Source of the DNA: Triplophysa rosa
Taxonomy: Eukaryota > Chordata > Actinopteri > Cypriniformes > Nemacheilidae
Assembly: GCF_024868665.1 (NCBI RefSeq)
Contig: NC_079890.1
Coordinates: 1,160,391 to 1,224,390 of the forward strand
Reading direction: 5' to 3'
Length of the DNA stretch: 64,000 bases
A program made the position numbers and the translations under genes. Positions 1 to 11,690 of this stretch are shown one piece after another; positions within the stretch are counted from its first letter, which is position 1; every line of letters begins with the position of its first letter. Under the pieces are notes generated by a model that was given only the letters and a program-made list of their open reading frames with translations, did no database searches and was not told the DNA's origin.

Positions 1-811
1 ATGCAGCCTATGCCATGTCTCCTGCTCCACATGCACAGGTCTGATTCTATTCTATTCTATAATGTTCATTCTGTTCTGTTCATCTATTCTATTCTATTCT
101 ATAATGTTCATTCTGTTCTGTTCACCTATTCTATTCTATTCTATTCTATAGTGTTCATTCTGTTCTGTTCATCTATTCCATTCTATTCTATAATGTTCAT
201 TCTGTTCTGTTCATCTATTCTATTCTATTCTATTCTGTTCTATAATGTTCATTCTGTTCTGTTCATCTATTCTATTCTATTCTATAATGTTCATTCTGTT
301 CTGTTCATCTATTCTATTCTATTCTATTCTATAATGTTCATTCTGTTCTGTTCATCTATTCTATTCTATTCTATAATGTTCATTCTGTTCTGTTCATCTA
401 TTCTATTCTATTCTATAATGTTCATTCTGTTCTGTTCATCTATTCTATTCTATTCTATAATGTTCATTCTGTTCTGTTCATCTATTCTATTCTATTCTAT
501 TCTATAATGTTCATTCTGTTCTGTTCATCTATTCTATTCTATTCTATAATGTTCATTCTGTTCTGTTCATCTATTCTATTCTATTCTATTCTATAATGTT
601 CATTCTGTTCTGTTCATCTATTCTATTCTATTCTATAATGTTCATTCTGTTCTGTTCATCTATTCTATTCTATTCTATTCTATAATGTTCATTCTGTTCT
701 GTTCATCTATTCTATTCTATTCTATAATGTTCATTCTGTTCTGTTCATCTATTCTATTCTATTCTATTCTATAATGTTCATTCTGTTCTGTTCATCTATT
801 CTATTCTATTG
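1..811. repeat. Minisatellite, 42/47-bp units built from TTCTR-type pentamers
   Basis: About 17 tandem copies of a unit made of ATTCT, TTCTG and TTCAT pentamers and marked by one ATAATG per unit (one copy reads ATAGTG). The marker starts near 59, 101, 148, 190, 242, 284, 331, 373, 415, 457, 504, 546, 593, 635, 682, 724 and 771. Spacings are 42, 47 or once 52 bp, the differences being one or two extra pentamers. From 457 the lengths alternate strictly, giving an 89-bp higher-order unit. The array probably begins before the window, and the long open frame across it is a by-product of the repeat, not a gene. Confidence 0.95.
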
Positions 812-1866
812 TATTTCCATTAATTGTACCTAAATGCATTCTACTGTATGACTTACAAACGGCAGTTTCAAGCGTGACGACCACATGAAATAGGATTGAT
901 TGGCATCAGCAGTAATAACAGCATCTGCAAAACAAGAAACAGTTTGTATGTGCATTTGATGTTTTTGTTCTTGTTTAGTCTTGTTTTGATCCTTCTGTTC
1001 TTATTATGAATTCAGAGCAGAATCAAACTGAAGTCACAAACAGATGAAATATGGTGAATTCAGAAGCCGACAAATGAACAGATTGCAGAACACAACGTTT
1101 GCCAGACATCCCCATCACCGGGGCAGAACCAATTCAGATGGAGAGACTCAAACGTAAAGTGATTATATTGTTTTCAGGAGTCTTTCTGCTCAGCCGTAGA
1201 AGTTAATTAATTTACTTCATTATAGCTCACACTTACCAGAGACGCTGTTTGCTTTCAAACTCCTCTGATGCGTGGAGAGCTGATGATACAGACACGATGG
1301 GAAATCAATGGACAGATTAACACGTGAAACACATGAAAAGAAAGCTTTTCGGTGAAAGGTGAACTCTTCCAAAACACTGACCCAAAGCACCTGTCCATTA
1401 TTCTAAATGAAAATCTCTCATTGCATTATCTACTGTTGTTAGAAGGCACTTGCAGTATGACACCAGGTTTCAGAACAGAGTCGTGATTCTTTGTGTCAGT
1501 AGTTTTGAAAGCACATATTAGTCTGTTAAATGGTGCGGGAACGAACACCTTTGAACCTTGAAAGGAATTCACATTATTGTGCTGTAGATGTGATTTTCTC
1601 TCAGTCAACAGATGAAAGATCAATTCTCACAATTTGGTAGTAATCTAAGAGGTGAACGCATCACAGGAAAGAAACCTGGAAGCGAGTGGGAAGGGTCGCC
1701 TCGCTGAACCCAATACATTGAAATCCCTCTGGATGTTCTGAGTCATGATATAAAGTTTAATGTTGTGCCTTTTTACGTTTGCCTCGGGCCAAAGCCATTA
1801 AAACCTAAATAGTGAAAGCGTTTCCAGATGCATCATTAGAGTAATGTGTGTGCGTTGTGTTGACAG
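812..1866 (+). other. pcsk6 intron, no recognised feature
   Basis: AT-rich non-coding sequence between the minisatellite and the first visible pcsk6 exon. I see no exon-like cysteine-rich frame and no clear repeat ends here. Confidence 0.5.
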
Positions 1867-1996
1867 GGCCGGGGATGGAGGAGTGCATTCAGTGTGCCAC
1901 TGATTTCTTACAGCAGGAGTGGCGCTGCGTTCGCACCTGTTCCCCCGGATACTACAGAGGAGAATCCACGGGATACTCACCACGCATGTGCCGCAA
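1867..1996 (+). CDS. pcsk6: pcsk6 exon, cysteine-rich repeat
   Basis: Preceded by acag and followed by gtgagt. It enters with 2 nt of a codon, reads PGMEECIQCATDF through to YSPRMCR, and leaves 2 nt (AA) that complete a Lys codon with the next exon. The Cys spacing fits a furin-like repeat. Confidence 0.9.
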
Positions 1997-4900
1997 GTGA
2001 GTCTTTTTATTTACTTCTCCATCATTATAGGTTTGGTCTTTGACACCAACAGGGTATAGATAAAGAAAATATGAATGAATGGACAGAAGACCGGCCAAGA
2101 TTTGAGAAGCATTTGTGTTTTGTTGGTGACTTCAGCTAATTGTTTTTCGTATCTCGGGGTAAACACGTTCTCACTCCCGACTCGTCACATATAGGCGTTC
2201 GGGCAGCGCCCCATGGCATCGCTGTTTAACACGCGGGGTGCCCCTTTGTCGTCGGTTTTCGACGTACGGGGTACTCCGTTGCTTTCCATTAGAAACCATC
2301 GGCGTCAACACGCAGACGTAATTGACACGCAGATTTTACCGTTATGAAATTATATATTGGGGTGTCATTTTGTAATGAGGGCATGTGTTGGGGTTTGATT
2401 TTCAATTTAACAGCCAGGATAATTGTGTTCAGTGTTAACGGTTTATTTATCGTAGAATAAAAGACACAAGATAGAAGCAGTCACAATGTCGTTCAAAAAA
2501 GCCAAACGATCGATTTGTACGAGGAACAGATGCGAAACCGAAAATCTCAGAAAAGGTGAACACAGATGTTCAAAAACCGCCGGCAGAAGAAGCGTTACGA
2601 CAGCTTCGTTTGTGCAATAGCATTGGGTCTCGTGAACGATGGCGTCATTACGTCTCTTTTGAATGCAAAACGGTATTCGCTCACACGATCGACTGTGTCA
2701 TGCTAATGTTCCGGTCTATGTTTGAACAAGCTGACTGCGCACGTTGACGGACGCAGAGTTCATCATATAGAGTTATCGTACGGCTTCGGTTCAAAAGGTC
2801 TGCGACGCGAGTATGTCATACTTTATACTGTTTTTTGGTCAGTTTGTGCAATAAACACCTGTTCCTGTACTTTTATTTGCGTGTTGTGTTGGTTGAGAAG
2901 TGATTAGGTTTAGGGTGGGGTTTTATGCTCCACAATATCTTTAAAACCATAAATATTTATGAAACAAATTCTATTTTTACAAATGCAATGAATGAAACGC
3001 GAAATGTAACGCCTCTTACCATATTTGGAACATCAGGTTCCTCTTCAATTGTACTGACAGGTACGCCCACCTTACTTGTGTATACATTTGGGCGGTCTTA
3101 GTCAAATCAGACCACCAACTGACGTAGATTTGTGGGGGTGTGGCTACACGAGGTGTTTCAGGCAGGTCTGGGTGAGCATTCGCTTTTACATAGAATGACT
3201 CTTTTGTTCCCACACTTTCATTTCTGCAATTATACACGTCTAATACATGCATGAGCGACTTATAACACACCAGAGACACAGAAAAACTCGTGTTGACGCC
3301 ATATGACCCCTTTAACATCTGATCATAAGATGAAAATGTCATCCTCACTTCTTCTGTGACCACTTGTGCTTGGATTACAAATTCGTTGAGTTCGCAGTTT
3401 GATTTCTTATAAAAACGCACAGAATTTTAAAGTCTTGTTTAAGTGCAGTTGCTTGTTTAAGTGACATTTGAAATGCAACTAAAATTAAAAATCTAAAAAA
3501 GACTGCATTTTCATGGACTGAACCCTGGGAAGCAGCTAGCACATCCTAGCATAGCATTCTGAATATGTACGATATGATCATGTAGGATAAAAAACTGTTT
3601 TTATGTTCGTATTTTTAAGTAAACCACTTGCTTTGTGGATACTAGCAAATAAAAGCGAACAGATGAACGCAGGAGCGAATCTTTCCGGCTGTGTGAGAGA
3701 TTTACTGTAGATGTCTATAATGTGGGGAGAGGAACGCCGCCTCTGCACTCCACAGTTTCTAATGCCGGGCTCTTTTGCTTTATGAACGCTGTCTAAAGCA
3801 AATAGAGGCTTTTATTAAGGTCACGGATGGTGGTTGCGGTAAGAATGAGAGCGAGCGACTGAAGTTCACTGGAGGCAAATAAAGCAGACAGTCATTAAAC
3901 GGAAGAAAAGTGTGACCCTGAGGGTAAGCCATCCTGAATGAAGGACTTTCTGTTTGAACATACGGACACGTATGATAAATACTGTACAAGTGCCCTGAGG
4001 TCACACAGAAAATGCCATGGACTGAACATCAGTGTGATGGATGAGGATACAGCTTTTTGCCCTCATATTTGAAATAATAGTTAACCGTCTCTCTCGAATT
4101 TAAAACAAAAGTATTTATTCTTAAATCTTTATTATCTTGACTACACTTAAATGTTTTCGGATTGTTTTCCTCTGAATATCTGTGGGATATATGGGACAGA
4201 TTTACTAGCGCGCTCTAAACCAGGTTCAGCTCCATAAACGTGGCTCCAATTTATGGCACAATATGACTCATGTCACCTTTCGTTCTCAGTTAAAGGCAGA
4301 TTTAGAAAAAAACAGCTGCGAGGAGTGACAATGGCATTACAGTTCTTCCCAGAATGCATTGCAGCAGTTGCTAGAGCTTATAAAGATTATAGACAAGTGC
4401 TTTGTGAGCACGAATAAACAGATACTGTATCAAATTCAGTTTTTATCGAAAATAAGGTTGTGTGTACTGCATTCCTGGTCAAATCTGATCTGTACTGAGT
4501 ATTATATACTAATATTTCAATAGTAATGCATTTACATAGTTTTTATTTTAATCTTATTTTATTTTATGCTCATCAACATTTTTGTTAACCTTTTTATTCT
4601 TTAGCATAATGACAAAACCAGTCATAAGTCACACGGATTTGAAGCCAACGAAACATTGTATGACTCAAAATTATCGATTTTTCTTTTATGTCAAAAATCA
4701 TTATCATAAATATATCAAAACTTTATTTTTGTGAGTAATGTGCTATGCTAAGGACTTCATTTGGACAACTTTAAAGGCGATTTTTTTTAATGAGTTTTGA
4801 ATGGTTGTATCTCGGCCAAACCGTGTCCTATCCTAACAAACCATACATCAATGGAAAGCTTATTTATTTATCTTTCATATGATGTATACATCTCAATTTT

Positions 4901-7089
4901 GATAAATAGACCTATTTCACAGCGTGACGTGTACAAACCGGAAGTAGGGGAAACGCTTGTCCGGTCAATGCTCTAGCTGCGTTCACTACACAGAACAGTT
5001 GCGGAGACCAGAAGAAGTTAGGCATGTAGCGCTCCCTTTATGCTGATTGGTCTAACATATATCAGACCTTGATAATAAATAAATCGCTCAAAAAACAATG
5101 TTTGTTTTCCCTATTTGTACATCTCACAGTAAACCATGAATAAACCGGACAACATATGCTACTTTTGTTTTTGGTAAATAAACTTAATGCCTGTGAGAAA
5201 ACTAGCTGAATGAATGAATGGCTATGGCAGCAGTGCGGCCGGAAAAAGGTTTTCCCTACTTCCGGTCTCTGTCGCCATTTTGTGAAATAGGCGAATTGAC
5301 ACATGAGACTGGGTTTGTTGTCCAGGGTCACATTTCTATGTAACACAGTGTAACAATGTTTCGCCCGACCTTTTTATAGTTCTTGTACAATTGCGTGGTG
5401 CTAATTGTTGCGCAAATTTTTATTTTCATGTAGCATCAGTGTTTTGGTGTATATTTAGCTCAAGTTAATGTTGAGCTTATATCATTAATTACGATATGTC
5501 GGAATATTGCAAATAAACACTTTACAAATTTTCACATAATTTAAAAACTATTTTTCAATTGTCACTGTCAAAAAATTCTAGAAATGTCTGTAGCACAGTG
5601 AAGGTGGGATGAAGCGATGATGGGTGACTACGTCTGGAACTTGGTTCGTGAGGACAGTATTAGTCATAATAAACGATCAAATGTACACTTCTGTAGTTTT
5701 GGACGACTCATTTTTAGTAACTGTTGCGTTAAACTGTTGTGTTGAGCTCAGTGTTATGCCAGTACCTTGTCATTTCTGCGTACGAGTATTAATACCGAAA
5801 TGTATAAAAGTGTGAAAATAGTACCGTCGATGGGAAAAAAAAAAAATGTGATTTTCGTATTCAGCAAACAGTAAAATTAAAGCAAAACAACCTTTTAAAA
5901 TGATTTCTTTTGGTTTTCTAATTCTTTATTGCTAATTGTTTATATACTTATATGTCTGAAGATGTGGATCAGGTTGACATTGAAATACACAGAAATAAGT
6001 TTTTTACAGTTTGTGACTAATAAAGCTCAAATCTTGATCTTCATCCTGCCTCCCTTGTGTGTTTTTGTTTTATTAAACAGCGTGAATACAATGTGTCCTT
6101 TATATTTTCGAGGATTCTTGTGTGACGATGTCTGTGTGTATTTTTTCTGATTGTCAGATGTGAGGAGAACTACCTGAGCTGTCAGGGTCCTGGTACGAGT
6201 TGCACGCAGTGTAAGGATGGATACAGTCTCGTCAGCCGGACGTGCATCATGAACTCCACCTGTAACAACGGTACGTTCCTTCGCTTTATTTGTACGTATG
6301 GGAATCACAAATCATTCAGAACCATCCTAAAGGCTTGTTCAGAACGAGGGTTACAAAACAAAATCGTTCTAAATTTAAAGGGACAGTTCACACAAAAATA
6401 TAAATTCGGTCATTATTTAGTCACACTCACCTCATTTCACGATTTTTCTTCCACAGAACACAAAAAATATATATATTTTGAAGAACATTGGTAACCGAAC
6501 AACGGCGGCACCCATTCACCAATGGAAATCAATGGGTGCCGCCGTTCTCAGATGTCATCTGGAGTGTATTGAAAACAAAATAATTGGCAAGGGTTCAGAA
6601 AAAGCGAAACTACAGTGCCGCATCAAATTCTGCTTCGGCTTTCAAATTGAAAGGTTTTACTGGACTTTCAGATCTTCTCTCTCAAACACAGATTCTTACA
6701 CAACTCACAGCTGGAAACTATAAACGCTGATGGTTGGAGAGCGAGAGAACACAATGAGTAGATAGATTTCAGACCACAGTGACGTAAAGGATAAAAGATG
6801 AAAGTGGTACGGCTCAAACGTGACTGACAGACTGGAAAACAATGATTATAACGTGAGTGTAGCTTCAGAAAGATTTGGCACCAAGGCTGCAGGACGCCAG
6901 CGTCTAAAACTTCATGTTGTTTTAAATTTGACAGCATTAGCTCTCTTAGCATTTCTAATCGGTTTATTTCTCTCCGTCTCACTTTCAGCGGATGAAGTGT
7001 TCTGCGAGATGGTCAAGTCGAATCGGTTATGTGAGAAGAAACTCTTCCGTCAGTTCTGCTGCAGGACATGTCTGATGACCGCCGGATGA
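1867..7089 (+). CDS. pcsk6: pcsk6 (PACE4) 3' end: cysteine-rich domain and PLAC domain, partial gene
   Basis: Three exons (1867-1996, 6158-6270, 6989-7089) splice in frame and encode about 114 C-terminal residues ending in TGA at 7087. The protein is a subtilisin-like proprotein convertase of the secretory pathway; the catalytic and P domains lie upstream of the window. What is visible is the tail of the furin-like cysteine-rich region (spaced pairs such as CIQC and CTQC) and then a PLAC-like tail with CEM, LCEKKLF and FCCRTC. In PACE4 this region is known to tether the enzyme to heparan sulfate and the cell surface. PCSK5 has a similar cysteine-rich region, but the C-terminal wording and the downstream snrpa1-selenos-chsy1 neighbours point to pcsk6. 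All junctions are GT-AG. Confidence 0.9.
2170..2860. repeat. Unclassified CpG-rich, repeat-like segment in pcsk6 intron
   Basis: This stretch has far more CpG and balanced base composition than its AT-rich surroundings, and ends near an AATAAA with TTTT-rich flanks. It contains short open frames but no recognisable protein. It looks like a mobile-element or processed-transcript relic. I could not find terminal repeats or a target duplication, so the class and edges are uncertain. Confidence 0.35.
3016..3425 (-). repeat. Dispersed cyprinid repeat, probably DNA-transposon derived
   Basis: On the minus strand the element begins near the GGGGTCATATGGCG motif and runs to a TGTTCCAAATATGG end. I recognise this wording (TGTGTCTCTGGTGTG, AATGCTCACCCAGACC, GACTAAGACCGCCC) as a repeat family common in zebrafish-group genomes. 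It is open over 134 codons on that strand, which I read as chance in a conserved repeat. The family name is from memory of its sequence and is not verified. Confidence 0.55.
4654..5333 (-). repeat. MITE copy interrupted by a second MITE (same family as 42393-42829)
   Basis: The 4654-4910 part and the 5292-5333 end (TTTGTTGTCCAGGGTCAC) match, in reverse orientation, the complete element at 42393-42829: shared GAGTAAT..GCTATGCTAAGGACTT, TATCTCGGCCAAA and CATACATCAATGGAAAG blocks. This copy lacks the outer left terminus and has lost internal sequence. It is split by the element at 4911-5291. Confidence 0.75.
4911..5291. mobile_element. MITE with CCTATTTCACA termini, nested insertion
   Basis: Imperfect terminal inverted repeats: CCTATTTCACA ... 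ACCGGAAGTAGGG at the left and the reverse complement CCCTACTTCCGGT ... TGTGAAATAGG at the right. It interrupts an older repeat whose two halves flank it, so it is the younger insertion. Confidence 0.75.
6158..6270 (+). CDS. pcsk6: pcsk6 penultimate exon
   Basis: Acceptor ttgtcag, donor gtacgt. Reads CEENYLSCQGPG, TQCKDGYSLVSRTC and MNSTCNN, a cysteine-rich repeat. Phase matches both neighbours (1 nt in, 1 nt out). Confidence 0.9.
6271..6988 (+). other. Last pcsk6 intron (718 nt)
   Basis: GT-AG intron (gtacgt ... ttcag). Apart from the Angel-like element with its hairpin (6375-6550), nothing recognisable. Confidence 0.75.
6375..6550. repeat. Angel-like inverted-repeat element, diverged
   Basis: Begins TTAAAGGGACAGTTCAC and continues through the CTTCCACAGAACACAAAA block typical of the teleost Angel-like family. 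It ends in a perfect 16-bp hairpin at 6501-6516/6531-6546. The second half is diverged or lost. Confidence 0.7.
6989..7089 (+). CDS. pcsk6: pcsk6 terminal exon, PLAC-like C-terminus and stop
   Basis: Acceptor ctttcag. Reads ADEVFCEMVKSNRLCEKKLF then QFCCRTCLMTAG and TGA. The LCEKKLF..FCCRTC pattern is the conserved C-terminus of PACE4-type convertases. Confidence 0.92.
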
Positions 7090-7587
7090 AAGAACCATTG
7101 GAGTGACCTCCTCTCTCTCTCTCTCTTCTGTTGTATTCTCTAATGTACATCATAAGCTAGTTATACTGTGATAGGAATGAAAAATCATTATTCTCATTGT
7201 AAGAAAACCCCATTAGGGTGCTGATTTAAACCAGATCTATTTTTAAGATTCTCTGTTTTTAAACATGCAGTACATGTATAAATGATATATATATATTCAA
7301 AGGCATCACTATGAAACCGATCTTATAATATGATGAGCACACTGTATGTGATGGAAAGCATCTGGAGCGCTGATTTCCAGAGACACAGATTCATTGGATG
7401 GATGTTGTCTGAAGTGGTGGTTGGGATGAATTGGAATGTTAAGAGAGACTGACTTTGTGAGGCTGGTTTGACATGTAACTCTGAACGTTCTGTACATTTA
7501 CGTTATTTGAAGGTGGAACAGGTACACCAGTGATATATAAATCACTTATATCACTTTCTTTGTCGTCTGTTTTTCTTTCTTTTTTTC
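7090..7587 (+). other. pcsk6: pcsk6 3' UTR (end not fixed)
   Basis: Follows the stop, with a short CT run at 7110-7126. No AATAAA is seen in this stretch; the nearest signals are ATTAAA at 7906 and AATAAA at 8080, beyond the MITE at 7588. The transcript end therefore cannot be set from sequence. Confidence 0.45.
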
Positions 7588-7810
7588 TTAAAGGCGGGGT
7601 AACCGATTTCCGAATTACGCTTTAGACAACTGAGTCGGGCCGAGTACCAAAACAACCTTGCAGCCAATCAGCAGTAAGGTTCACAGTGCACAGGACGGAC
7701 ATTAGCCGAGCCAAGCGCTGACCAAAGCGAAAGATGGGGGTAGGGGTGTGTTTGTTTTGGTGATTTGAACATCATCAACGGCTAAGAGAAATCGGACACC
7801 CCGCCTTTAA
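7588..7810. mobile_element. TTAA-flanked MITE (223 bp)
   Basis: TTAA at both edges and long terminal inverted repeats: AAGGCGGGGT..CCGATTTC on the left, GAAATCGG..ACCCCGCCTT on the right. The TTAA duplication is the hallmark of piggyBac- or Kolobok-type mobilisation. No coding capacity. Confidence 0.85.
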
Positions 7811-10283
7811 GTAACTTTTAAACAGCACCTACACTGCAAGACCTAAAGCACAGATGCAATATCTTGACACACATCTGATTTTTTATATGTTTACGGATTG
7901 TGTATATTAAAACCTCATCAAGTTTACTGATATGCGCACACAAACCCACATGGTGTTGCAAGATTTGTAGTTTTTATTATTTTTTATCTCTGAGAACAAA
8001 TTAATGCATCGTGACATCGTGGTTATAGGTACACTGTAAATGGGGCGCCAGAAAACATCGTAAAATAATATTTATGTATAATAAAAGGTACGTTTTTCAT
8101 GTTATTTTACAACCGACATGTAAATTTGCAGTCTGACGCATTTCAAAAATACCTGAAACTCCAAGTAGTGATCGCTGCAGCCCGAAGAACTGCGGGTGGG
8201 AGGAGCCTTCGCCACAAACTGCAAGTGGGAGGAGCTTAGGCCGCAAGTAGGCTGGATTTTCACACAGTGATTGAGGATGGCAGGACTTAGAGACAGTATG
8301 GCAAAATGCATCAAATGAATATACCATAAAACCAAAACAAAAAATGAAGCCTTTTATGAACAAAGCATGTTTTAGTCCACCGAAATTTCAATGCAACGTG
8401 AAGTTACGGCCAGCACGGCATAACAAAAGTTTCAACAAATAAACACAAATGTCTTTACATTGCTATAAAAATCATTTTCATTTAAGAAAGCACAATTTCT
8501 CTAAACCACTGCGATCACTGCACTTTCTACTTATGTTACTAATCATTAAAACGATCATTCACTGCTGTTCAGACATTTTGTGCTACCGTCAGATTGTGCT
8601 CCCCTTTCACGTGAGTGTGGGTTGGGCTCGTCTTTTTTATACAAAATACAAAAACAAAAGATTCCGCCACCAACTGTGGATAATGAACCAATACTACAAC
8701 ACTACATTAAATAAACCAATCAAAATCCTCTGGACGTTTTGCTGACCCGCCCATCTGCAGCTCGCCCAACCTCCGTTTTTACCTAACTCGAAAATTCTGT
8801 AAAAACAATTATAGTGTAGGGTTTAGATTGTCACTACAGAACTCACAATAAAGATTGATATTGATTTTTTCAAGAAAGAAAACTATACTACCAGTCAAAT
8901 TCATCTGTTCTTTAGTCAATGAATCACACATTTTATAAAAGACCATAACCATTGTGACTGGAGCATATCATATGTCATGATGACACACTATAATAAGCAG
9001 TCTGCTTTCATCTCAACTGACAAAACCGTGTGTGTGCAAACTCTTCAGAAGTGTTAAGAGTTGTCAAGAGAGATCAAAATCTCGATTGTTAAGTATTATC
9101 GGATGTGTGCAGTAGGTCAGATTAACCTCATGTTTGATGATTTAGAATGCACAAAATCTGACATCGTAAGTGTCCACATGCAACCGATTTGTGTCGGCTG
9201 TAAGTGGAAGATAATGGAATTGGTTGACAGTTTAAAAGCACGCTTGTGTTGGGGGAGCGGATCTGGACGTTTGTCTTTTCTCACAGTGAGGACTGTGCCT
9301 GTCCTGGTGGTCTGCCTTTCAACACTAACGATCACTCGTTTATTTCCATTTTCCGGTGATTTCCCAAATTAGAACGTGTAAATATTTAGAGTGGAAGAAC
9401 TATTTGGAACGCGTCCTCAAGACGTGTCTGAGATGGTGTGACCCGTAGTGACCCGATGATGCTTTGACTGCAACATAACACACACACACACACACACACA
9501 CAGCTGTTTTGAATAACACTAAACAGAGCTAATCCCTGACGCACAACACTACTCAGATAATGGTTTCTCTTGAGCTTGCATGTTTATTCTCAGATAGATC
9601 ATCTCTCAAATGATGATGCTGTTACGAAAACACAAACACAACCATTGCCAAAACTACATGGTGCTTTATTGATGTACTGTTGCTGCCACCGCATACATTT
9701 TTTAAATACAAAAATACGATTTCTCAGAAATATACTTCAAATGACACTTAAGTACACTTGACTTATATTAGCTCCTCTACTTGTACTCAGTTCTTTGATG
9801 GAGATATACTTAAAAGTATAGACCACTTTGCAAGATGTAAACGTTAGTGTAGAAGCACTTCGGTTTTAGTTTTTATTTATTTATTATTTGTTTGTTTTTA
9901 TCTTACATGTATAATGCAATCTTAAAGACATTTGTTTAAGCTTTTAAATTGGTTATGAATCTTCCTTTGGTTGTATTTTGTTCAAACGTTTGTGTAACTG
10001 GAACAGGAAGTTCTTCTGGACCTGCACTGTTTATGTCATCCAAAGAGGTCTATAATGAAGACTTAGTTGTGTTTACTCGTTTGATTGAGCAGCCTATTTA
10101 ATACTGTCTTATAAACGTACATGCTTTAGGTTTATATAGTAACAATATAATATATAAATGATTGTGTTAAGTTCACTTAAAAGAACTTTGCTGTATAAAA
10201 ACTACAAAACTAGTCTACTGAGAGTTTACTTTAAAGTGACCTTTCATCAAATAAAAATGTGTTAAACTCTTTTACATTACAAT
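7811..10283. other. Intergenic pcsk6-snrpa1, no gene seen
   Basis: AT-rich sequence with only short open frames lacking splice context or recognisable protein similarity. It holds weak polyadenylation-like hexamers at 7906 and 8080 that could serve pcsk6, and a CA microsatellite near 9479. Confidence 0.5.
9479..9502. repeat. (CA)n microsatellite
   Basis: An uninterrupted ACACAC run of about 24 bp; likely length-variable. Confidence 0.9.
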
Positions 10284-10546
10284 TGAAATAAAGGTGCTTA
10301 AAAGGTTGTTCACAGCGATGCCATAGAAGAACCATTTTTGGTTCCACAAAGAACCGTTCAGTCAAGGGTTCTTCAAAGAAACATCTCTTTCTTACTTTTT
10401 TGCAATCTGAAGAACCTTTTTTCACCACAAAGAACCTTTTGTGAAACACACAGGTTCTTCAGATGTTAAAGGTTCTTTATGGAACCATTTAGACAACAAA
10501 AGGTTATTCTATGGCATCGTGAAGCGCCTTTATTTTTAAGAGTGTA
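10284..10546. mobile_element. MITE with GATGCCATAGAAGAACC-type inverted ends
   Basis: Left side reads ATAAAGGTGCTT..GCGATGCCATAGAAGAACC; right side is its inverse (GGTTATTCTATGGCATCG..AAGCGCCTTTAT). The centre repeats AAAGAACCTTTT and GGTTCTT motifs. I recognise the wording as a common teleost MITE, but the superfamily is not fixed. Confidence 0.8.
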
Positions 10547-10834
10547 CAATTATTGAACTATAAACCTGTACCTGTAAGTTCACTAGTTGAAGTACAAACG
10601 AAAACCTTAGTTGTGAAGTGGTTGTGTTCTACTGTTACACCTAAAGTATATCATAAAAGCAAACTTCTATAAACTAAAAGTAAGCCAATTTGGTCCAAGT
10701 AGTATTGAAAATAAAGCATACTAAAGTACATTTATATTACTTACTGCAGAACATAAAGTATACCTACTTAAGTACCAAACAAGCAATGTAACGTCTGTAT
10801 ATGAGTACTGTCACAACACAATATATCACCATCT

Positions 10835-11317
10835 CAGGGGCGTAGCCAGAACGTTTTTTTAGAGGTGACCCAGTGATTTTATTAGGGAGACCAAAAAATC
10901 CTTACAGACAGAAATTCTTTAACTTCTACTGAAATTTACACCAATTCTTCATTACACATAGTTTGCTGGTCAAAAACATACACAAAGAACGTAAAGTAAA
11001 CAATTGATTTGCAATGCTTTCATGTGCTAACATTATTTTTAAATAATTTGCTAGCTATCATTTGAAGTAAGTTAGCATTTTTTATAGAAAATAAACATTG
11101 CTGTACCCCAACTTAACCTTTGGCGAAAATGTAATTAATGACTGAAATCCAGTTAAACAAGACTGATTTTACTGACCTGATCCTCGCTAAATGATCTGCG
11201 TAGCGCTCCGTAAACTCCGACACACATCTTCTAACTGCTTCGCACAACAGAGGTGGCCAGATAGGTGGCCATCCATCGTTCAGGGGTAGCCATGGCCACC
11301 CTGTAGCTACGCCCCTG
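10835..11317. mobile_element. hAT-type non-autonomous element with perfect 8-bp TSD
   Basis: 483 bp, starting CAGGGGCGTAGCCAG and ending CTGTAGCTACGCCCCTG (inverted ends). The exact duplication CACCATCT sits at 10827-10834 and 11318-11325. Eight-bp target duplications and CAGGGG termini are diagnostic of the hAT superfamily. No transposase frame is seen. Confidence 0.92.
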
Positions 11318-11325
11318 CACCATCT

Positions 11326-11690
11326 GCATGTGCTGAGTGCTTCATGACAACCAAAACGAGGGTTGATTCTCAAATTGTTTTCCTCGGGTTTAATTTCTCT
11401 TTTGGTTGGGGTGCAGGGGGTCTCGTGAAACGATTGCTGCTTGTTTGGCCCTTTGCATGAATGAACTAAAGTCACATTCAGAGGCGAACAAATGTCCTCA
11501 CAAACATCTCAATCATCTGATCTCACTTCTTCATTATGAGACGTTGAACCTGATAAAGCAGAGGTGCAGGAAAGTCTTTCATTCACGTGTGAACCGTGTT
11601 ATCTTTACTCGTAGTCAAACGTTACATTCATTACATTCACATCAGATTTTAATATAACTCCGCATCATTGGGTCTGTTGGCCCAATAATG
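11326..11690. other. Intergenic, nothing recognised
   Basis: AT-rich sequence with short open frames only. Confidence 0.4.

Larger units (their letters stand above)
1997..6157 (+). other. pcsk6 intron (4.2 kb) with several repeats
   Basis: Bounded by gtgagt and a tcag acceptor. It holds a CpG-rich unclassified stretch (2170-2860), a cyprinid-type repeat (3016-3425) and a nested MITE pair (4654-5333), listed separately. Between 3430 and 4650 and from 5340 to 6150 I see nothing beyond AT-rich sequence. Confidence 0.7.

Noticed and set aside
1..507. 168-codon open frame at the start of the window
   Set aside because: It is made wholly of the minisatellite; the protein is a periodic Ser-Ile-Leu-Phe-Tyr pattern dictated by TTCTA repeats.
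3016..3420. 134-codon minus-strand open frame
   Set aside because: It coincides with a dispersed cyprinid repeat and has no recognisable protein similarity.
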